From positions 1 through 55,965 of the IMG/VR virus record IMGVR_UViG_3300033149_001514: a DNA stretch of 55,965 bases. One strand, written 5' to 3'. The translations under genes and the position numbers were made by a program. Below the pieces are notes generated by a model. The model did not search any database. It saw nothing but the letters and a program-made list of their open reading frames with translations, and was not told the origin of the DNA. Shown piece by piece: positions 55,942 to 55,965 of the stretch (position 1 is the first letter of the stretch; each line of letters starts with the position of its first letter). This DNA comes from a virus.

Positions 55942-55965
55942 CAGGCGGTTTAGCATTGTGGTATT
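55931..55965 (+). CDS. possible partial gene running off the window end
   Basis: An ATG at 55931 overlaps the end of the previous gene, 9 bases after AAAGGAT, and stays open to the window end (MVASRRFSIVV). If the ends are joined, this frame continues into the ORF at 11-481. Only 11 codons can be seen, so this is weak. Confidence 0.25.
   Translation, partial: MVASRRFSIVV

Noticed and set aside
1-55965. Integrase, tRNA genes or insertion sequences
   Set aside because: I looked for tyrosine/serine recombinase motifs, tRNA-like cloverleaves and transposases and found none. A proper tRNA or profile scan has not been run.

Overview
The window looks like most or all of the genome of a tailed, siphovirus-type phage. 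It carries small and large terminase, portal, a MuF-like head protein, a DUF2213-type prohead protease/scaffold, an HK97-fold capsid protein, connectors, a tail tube, a frameshifted tail assembly chaperone, an 828-residue tape measure, distal tail and baseplate genes, a GH25 lysozyme and membrane lysis genes. I see no integrase, tRNA gene, CRISPR array or DNA polymerase, so a lytic lifestyle relying on the host polymerase is the simplest reading. The host is uncertain. The secreted SpoIID-like protein with a long Pro/Thr (TPT) linker resembles Chloroflexota secreted proteins, so a Chloroflexota-like host is my best guess.

Layout. 1-7477: small early genes (many membrane or zinc-ribbon proteins), then an SbcD/SbcC (Mre11/Rad50-like) pair with the SpoIID-like protein between them. 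7478-8793: non-coding block with a 79-bp direct repeat, nine 14-bp iterons (likely replication origin), paired operator-like repeats and hairpins. 8794-12559: small genes of unknown function behind strong ribosome binding sites. 12560-13661: second non-coding block, strongly C-rich on the plus strand. 13662-16576: HNH proteins, HTH regulators, zinc ribbons and a RecU-like resolvase. 16560-24432: DNA modification island. 24410-52395: packaging, head, tail and lysis genes, interrupted by two groups of glycan-type enzymes. 52549-55003 (minus strand): replication initiator, helicase loader and a ParB/KorB-like protein. 55004-55965: divergent control region, a structured element and early genes that would run into position 1 if the molecule is circular.

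The modification island is the most interesting part. FolE, QueD, QueE and QueC supply preQ0, a Gat-QueC fusion should convert it to the archaeosine base (G+), and a DpdA-type transglycosylase would insert the base into DNA. Embedded among these are two extra radical-SAM proteins with SPASM/Twitch-like C-termini, a SAM methyltransferase and a HAD-like phosphatase. None of these is needed for preQ0 or G+, so they may build a further, undescribed 7-deazaguanine derivative. Separately, two sulfotransferase-like proteins, a methyltransferase and four glycosyltransferases lie inside the head and tail operon and suggest a decorated (glycosylated, perhaps sulfated and methylated) virion or host-surface glycan.

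Regulation visible in the sequence includes extended -10 promoters sharing a GGTATAATA-like core, a promoter followed by a terminator-like hairpin just before the protease/capsid genes, a perfect 16-bp palindrome present twice, nested in-frame starts for the scaffold, and a -1 slippery A7 tract in the tail chaperone gene.
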